Of a stretch of DNA of 64,000 nucleotides, positions 59,907-64,000 are shown piece by piece. Source of the stretch: Cyclobacteriaceae bacterium. Its GTDB lineage: Bacteria; Bacteroidota; Bacteroidia; Cytophagales; Cyclobacteriaceae. Below the pieces are notes generated by a model that had not been told where the DNA came from, searched no databases, and worked only from the letters and a program-made list of their open reading frames with translations. A program made the translations under genes and the position numbers. The stretch's first letter is position 1, and every line of letters starts with the position of its first letter. Location: positions 1-64,000 of the forward strand of contig JAEUUI010000028.1 in assembly GCA_016786585.1 (NCBI GenBank), read 5' to 3'.

Positions 59907-60472
59907 TGTATTAATAGAGAGTTACGCTCAATAATCAGGCTGACGACCAGAATCGTAAGAAGCAAAACGGCTACCACAACATGGGGCAATAGAGAAGTCG
60001 GTCGCATCATCAGCATGCCTGAAATAATAAGCAATATGACAACATGTATAAATTGAGTCATGATCGGCAATTCAGAGATAAAAACGTTCTGCAATACCGA
60101 CAAAACAACCAGTGCGATAGCACAACCGAAAAACTTCCGGTAAATCGAAAAGTAAAACTGCCGCATGTCGCGGTTGTTTTTATCCCAGGAATCAGGAAAG
60201 AGGAGGTTTGCCAGGATAAACAACAGAATCGGGTAGAGGATGATGAATAGAAATGTGGGCAGCTTCCACGCAACCATTGACTTTAACTGGTAAGTAATCC
60301 ACCACTCGTGAATGTGCAGTACGAAGACCAATCCGATCCAGATCAGGTATGGCCAGAACACCTTAACGCTTTTCTCTTCCCGAATAAGCTGGGCTATACC
60401 GGTAAGTACAAGGGTAATTCCCAACCCCATGATGATGGATACAAGAACGATCACGTACTCAAAAGGGCTCAT
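59903..60472 (-). CDS. hypothetical multi-pass membrane protein upstream of the S51 peptidase
   Basis: 189 residues. Five hydrophobic helices: FEYVIVLVSIIMGLGITLVLTG, VFWPYLIWIGLVFVLHIHEWW, LPTFLFIILYPILLFILANLLF, FFGCAIALVVLSVLQNVF and FIHVVILLIISGMLMM, with a last stretch VVVAVLLLTILVVSLI. His-rich turn HIHEWW and Asp/Arg-rich loop DSWDKNNRDMRQF. Family unknown. The 4-base overlap with the peptidase gene suggests they are made together. Confidence 0.75.
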   Translation of the reverse strand: MSPFEYVIVLVSIIMGLGITLVLTGIAQLIREEKSVKVFWPYLIWIGLVFVLHIHEWWITYQLKSMVAWKLPTFLFIILYPILLFILANLLFPDSWDKNNRDMRQFYFSIYRKFFGCAIALVVLSVLQNVFISELPIMTQFIHVVILLIISGMLMMRPTSLLPHVVVAVLLLTILVVSLIIERNSLLIQ

Positions 60473-60611
60473 TCAATGCTATTTTTCAATTATTTAAACT
60501 AATTCTAAATTAAAAGGTTTCCGCAAACTCCTATCGTTATCAACTCACTGACATCGCGTTACGAAAGGTGTTAAAAGCCTTGAAATAATTGTCCCCTGCC
60601 ATGAAATAAAT

Positions 60612-60641
60612 TTGAAATAATGCCTCCTGATAGTAGATTTG
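60612..60641 (+). promoter_or_regulatory. promoter of the alternative complex III operon
   Basis: TTG (60612-60614), a 19-bp spacer, and TAGATTTG (60634-60641), a full match to the Bacteroidota -33/-7 pattern. A start point near 60648 would leave a leader of about 30 bases before the ATG at 60677, which supports that start over an in-frame ATG at 60620. A second -7-like TAAATTTG (60607-60614) overlaps the -33 box, with no good partner. Confidence 0.6.
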
Positions 60642-60676
60642 TGCCACTTGAAGTAAAACCGGACACTACACCTATC

Positions 60677-61948
60677 ATGATAAAACATTTCACTTCATCC
60701 CTCAGCAAATTTTTATCAGTTGTCACCCTATTCTTTCTCATAAGTTTTACTGGCCAATCGCAAAGCATCCCTGAGGATGCCGCATCGATTTCTGCCGGTC
60801 AGACACTTTTCAACGGTAACTGTAAATCTTGCCATAAAGTACATCAGCAATCGGTAGGTCCTGCACTTAAAAATGTGTACGAGCGTGCCCCGTCAATCGA
60901 CTGGATTAAAGGCTGGATCAGAAACTCGGCAAAAGTTGTAGCCAGTGGTGACGAATACGGTGTTAAGATTTTTGAAGAATACAAGAAGAGTCAAATGACC
61001 GCCTTCACCAATTTCAGTGACGAGCAGATCATGAATATCCTGGCTTATATTCAGGCTGAGACAAAAAAGGGCCCTGATACTGCCACTGCCCCGGCAACTG
61101 GCGCTCCGGCTGCAGGTGCTGAAACCGGTGGCGGTCTTCCGGCTAACTATCTGAACGTCATCCTGATCGGGATGGTGTTGATCCTGGTATTGCTGGTAAT
61201 CATTCTTGGCTTTCTCATTTCTTCCCTGAAGCGTTTCCTCGATCAGAAAAACCTTTCCGAAGAAGACAGGGAAGTTGTTCACTCACCCATCACGGCATCA
61301 ACAATTTCCCGCAGCCGCGGATTTATTTTCATTGTTACATTCCTGGTGGCAGCACTGGGCTTCAAGGCGGTTATCAACGGCTTATACTCTGTTGGTATTC
61401 AGCAAGGCTACGCTCCTAAACAGCCGATTGCGTTTTCACACAAACTCCACGCTGGCGATTACGAGATCGACTGTAAGTATTGCCATACAGGTGTAATGAA
61501 AGGAAAGAGCGCAACCATTCCTTCTGTCAACATCTGTATGAATTGCCATCGTGCCGTTAAAACAGAATCCCCTCAGATTCAGAAAATCTGGCAGGCGGCA
61601 GACTGGAATGCCGAGACATTATCTTTTGGCCCGAATCAAAAGCCGATCGAGTGGGTTCGTATTCACAACCTTCCTGACCTGGCGTATTTCAATCACGCAC
61701 AGCACGTTAATGTGGGTGGAGTTGCCTGTCAGACCTGCCACGGTCCGATTGAAACAATGGATGTTGTTCGCCAGTACTCTTTATTAACGATGGGCTGGTG
61801 TATCGACTGTCACCGCAAAACCGATATCAACTCAAAAGGCAATGCTTACTACGACCGGCTCGTGGAACTGCACAACAGCAGCAAGCCCGGAACTAACATG
61901 AAAGTGGAAGACAATGGCGGGCTCGAGTGCTCGAAGTGTCACTATTAA
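60677..61948 (+). CDS. actA: alternative complex III multihaem cytochrome c subunit (ActA)
   Basis: 423 residues. Signal-like N-terminus (LSVVTLFFLISFTGQSQS). A first cytochrome c domain binds one haem at CKSCH (49-53), with likely Met ligand in KKSQMTAF. Two membrane helices (about 161-183, 215-240) surround a charged stretch. A multihaem domain follows with CKYCH, CMNCH, CQTCH, CIDCH and CSKCH, six haem sites in all. ActA with ActB and further subunits forms alternative complex III, which oxidises menaquinol and replaces cytochrome bc1. The single-haem domain at the front joined to the pentahaem part is notable. actB follows after 45 bases. Confidence 0.92.
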   Translation: MIKHFTSSLSKFLSVVTLFFLISFTGQSQSIPEDAASISAGQTLFNGNCKSCHKVHQQSVGPALKNVYERAPSIDWIKGWIRNSAKVVASGDEYGVKIFEEYKKSQMTAFTNFSDEQIMNILAYIQAETKKGPDTATAPATGAPAAGAETGGGLPANYLNVILIGMVLILVLLVIILGFLISSLKRFLDQKNLSEEDREVVHSPITASTISRSRGFIFIVTFLVAALGFKAVINGLYSVGIQQGYAPKQPIAFSHKLHAGDYEIDCKYCHTGVMKGKSATIPSVNICMNCHRAVKTESPQIQKIWQAADWNAETLSFGPNQKPIEWVRIHNLPDLAYFNHAQHVNVGGVACQTCHGPIETMDVVRQYSLLTMGWCIDCHRKTDINSKGNAYYDRLVELHNSSKPGTNMKVEDNGGLECSKCHY

Positions 61949-61993
61949 TAATTATAGCACAAAACAGAATTAAGAATAACGGTTCATTACACA

Positions 61994-64000
61994 ATGGAAG
62001 AATCTAAGAAGATATATTGGAAAGGTCTTGAGCAACTGACCAATGATTCGGAGTTTGTTAAACATGCAGACAACGAATTCGGGCAGGCGCCTGAAGAAAA
62101 TCTCGGCCACTCACGCAGAGACTTTTTGAAAATGATGGGCTTTGGAATGTCAGCAGTAGCATTGGCTGCCTGCGAAGCACCGATCCGCAAAGCCATTCCA
62201 TATGTAAACAAGCCGGTAGATGTTGATCCCAGCATCGCAAACTACTATGCTTCTACGTACACCAACGGTGGCGACTACTGCAGCATCGTGGTAAAAGTTC
62301 GCGAGGGTCGTCCGATTAAAATTGACGGTAACTCATTATCAAGCGTTACAAAAGGCGGTACTTCTGCACAGGTGGAAGCTTCTGTTCTTTCGTTATACGA
62401 CAATTCACGCCTGCGTGCCCCGAAGGCATTCAACAGTAAGACTACCTGGGAAAACCTTGACAAGCAGATTATTGAAAAGCTTGGAACGGTGGCCGTTAGC
62501 GGAGGTAAAATCGTTATCGTAAGCAATACGATCTTAAGCCCGAGCACCAAGACAACCATCGAAAAATTCAACGCTAAATACCCATCTACACAACATGTTG
62601 TGTATGATCAGGTATCAGCTTACGGGATGCTGAAGGCAAACGAAGAGTCATTCGGCACAGCCATGATTCCTTCATACGATTTCAGCAAGGCGAATGTAAT
62701 TGTTAGCATCGCGTCAGACTTCCTGACATCCGGTGTATCACCGATCGAAGCCACCAAACAATATGCGCAGGGCCGCGAAGTAGGCGAGGAGAAAAAAGAA
62801 ATGTCTCGTCACTACCAGTTCGAAACAATTCTTTCGCTTACCGGTGCGAATGCCGACTACAGATCACAAATCAAGCCTTCAGAAGAAGGCGCGGTGGCAA
62901 TTGAACTTTATAATCTGATCGCAGCAAAAGCAGGCAGAGCTTCTGTTGGCAAAGGCGTGAGCAAGCCTTACCTGGAGAATGCCGCAAATGATCTTTGGGC
63001 AAGCAGAGGAAAAGCGCTGGTAGTTGCCGGATCAAACGACAAGGCCGTTCAGGTTATCGTAAACGGAATCAACGATATGCTCGGAAGCTACGGCTCAACC
63101 ATCCTCGGAACCCCGGTGAATTTCCGTCAGGGTAACGATGAGGCGATGGCTAACTTCGTTAAAGAAGCTCAGGCCGGAAGCGTAGCAGCCGTTATTTTCT
63201 ATAACTGTAATCCGGTTTACGATCATCCGATGGGTGCTGAACTCGCGGAAGGCTTGAAGAAAGTGGGCGTGAAAATCGCCACCGCTTACAAAGAAGATGA
63301 AACCGGAAGTCTTGCAGACTTTATCGCTCCGGATCATCACTACCTGGAAGCATGGAATGACGCAGAGCCTAAGAAAGGTTACTACAGCATTGCCCAGCCT
63401 GCTATCACTCCGATTTTCAAATCGCGTGCAGCACAGGAAAGCTTGCTGGTTTGGGCAGGTGAAACTAATGTTGACTATTTCGAAGTATTAAAAAATAACT
63501 GGAAGAACTGGTTCTTTACCGGTGGGAACTTCCAGGCATGGTGGGATAAGTGTTTGTACGATGGCGTTCTGGAGAACCCGGGCGCAGGCGCAACGCTGTC
63601 TTTTGGTGGTAATGTAAGCGCAGCAGCAGATGCAATTGCGGTTAACTATAAAACTGCCGAGTGGGAATTTGTAGCGTACGAAAACGGAACCGTAGGTAAT
63701 GGCTCACAGGCTAACAACCCACTGCTCCAGGAGTTGCCGGATCCTATCACGAAAGCAGTTTGGGATCACTACGTAACAGTTTCAGCGAAAGACGTTTCAG
63801 ATATTGATTTCCGCGAAGCGAAAACAGTTTACGCGACACTCGGAATCAATGGAAAAGAAGTACGCCTTCCAATCCTTGTACAGCCTGGTCAGACTCCGGG
63901 AACAATTGGTATTCCACTGGGATACGGCCGCACGAAAGCAGGTAAAGTGGCTGACGGTATCGGGGTGAATATTTATCCGTTCGCAACGCTCGTAAACGGT
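61994..64000 (+). CDS. actB: alternative complex III ActB subunit, 3' end outside the window
   Basis: Open for 669 codons from the ATG at 61994 to the window edge without a stop, so partial. The N-terminus holds a Tat-like signal SRRDFLKMMGFGMSAVALAAC (S40 to C60), with a Cys that could be a lipid-attachment or iron-sulfur position. The part seen matches the molybdopterin-oxidoreductase-like domain of ActB (GGDYCSIVVKVREGRPIKIDGN, VVYDQVSAYGMLKANEESFG, and YNCNPVYDHPMG, in separate parts). In known ActB proteins this domain lacks the molybdenum cofactor and a ferredoxin-like domain follows; that part is not visible here. It transfers electrons in complex III together with ActA. Confidence 0.92.
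   Translation, partial: MEESKKIYWKGLEQLTNDSEFVKHADNEFGQAPEENLGHSRRDFLKMMGFGMSAVALAACEAPIRKAIPYVNKPVDVDPSIANYYASTYTNGGDYCSIVVKVREGRPIKIDGNSLSSVTKGGTSAQVEASVLSLYDNSRLRAPKAFNSKTTWENLDKQIIEKLGTVAVSGGKIVIVSNTILSPSTKTTIEKFNAKYPSTQHVVYDQVSAYGMLKANEESFGTAMIPSYDFSKANVIVSIASDFLTSGVSPIEATKQYAQGREVGEEKKEMSRHYQFETILSLTGANADYRSQIKPSEEGAVAIELYNLIAAKAGRASVGKGVSKPYLENAANDLWASRGKALVVAGSNDKAVQVIVNGINDMLGSYGSTILGTPVNFRQGNDEAMANFVKEAQAGSVAAVIFYNCNPVYDHPMGAELAEGLKKVGVKIATAYKEDETGSLADFIAPDHHYLEAWNDAEPKKGYYSIAQPAITPIFKSRAAQESLLVWAGETNVDYFEVLKNNWKNWFFTGGNFQAWWDKCLYDGVLENPGAGATLSFGGNVSAAADAIAVNYKTAEWEFVAYENGTVGNGSQANNPLLQELPDPITKAVWDHYVTVSAKDVSDIDFREAKTVYATLGINGKEVRLPILVQPGQTPGTIGIPLGYGRTKAGKVADGIGVNIYPFATLVNG

Overview
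The window looks like chromosomal DNA from a member of the Bacteroidota, most likely the order Cytophagales. The evidence is a type IX secretion (T9SS) C-terminal sorting domain, a PorD/DUF4835-type protein, Bacteroidota-style RpoZ, BamD and OstA-like genes in one run, the start of an alternative complex III operon (ActA, ActB), and several promoters of the Bacteroidota primary-sigma type (TTG, 19-20 bp, TAnnTTTG). Genes are dense on both strands. Several convergent pairs have stop codons that abut or overlap. I see no CRISPR array, rRNA, transposase or prophage module.

Layout. 1-1620: a tRNA-Leu(CAA) whose last 20 bases, plus 2 more, are duplicated 680 bp downstream. Between the copies lie a strong terminator and one unknown membrane-protein gene, so this resembles a very small tRNA-targeting insertion without an integrase. 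It is followed by a decaying tandem array of about 105-bp units, each holding a tRNA 3' remnant, a terminator hairpin and a short palindrome, and then about 350 bp of AT-rich DNA without a gene. 1625-8435: three tandem paralogous TPR sensor histidine kinases with lipoprotein-like N-termini and no response regulator nearby. 8443-26264: housekeeping genes: SAM hydroxide adenosyltransferase, phoH, comEC, a crotonase, recQ, a DKNYY protein, then the leftward cluster ostA-like / T9SS cargo / bamD / rpoZ / coaBC / porD-like / a 74-residue protein / recN, then tilS and mdh. 26329-30055: a methyltransferase and an ECF sigma / anti-sigma / secreted-protein operon.

30153-41898: two export systems that meet end to end. 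The rightward one is an adaptor, a MacB-like permease without an ATPase, and a TolC-like protein. The leftward one is a CzcCBA heavy-metal RND pump with its two-component regulator just upstream. 41951-60472: mixed metabolism and cell-envelope genes: purB, a 2Fe-2S flavin reductase, two serine beta-lactamase-like hydrolases, a CDF transporter, an SMP-30-like lipoprotein, M1 and M3 peptidases, a yceI-marR pair with a perfect 24-bp palindrome upstream, a TrmN6-like methyltransferase, and a secreted cyanophycinase-like S51 peptidase. 60677-64000: actA and the 5' part of actB, which runs off the window.

The most unusual structures are the tRNA-Leu mini-insertion with its tandem array, the triplicated kinases (the third has a worn ATP-lid motif), and the regulatory DNA at yceI-marR and czcC. 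Function calls are from recognition of motifs and family features by eye; no database search was run.
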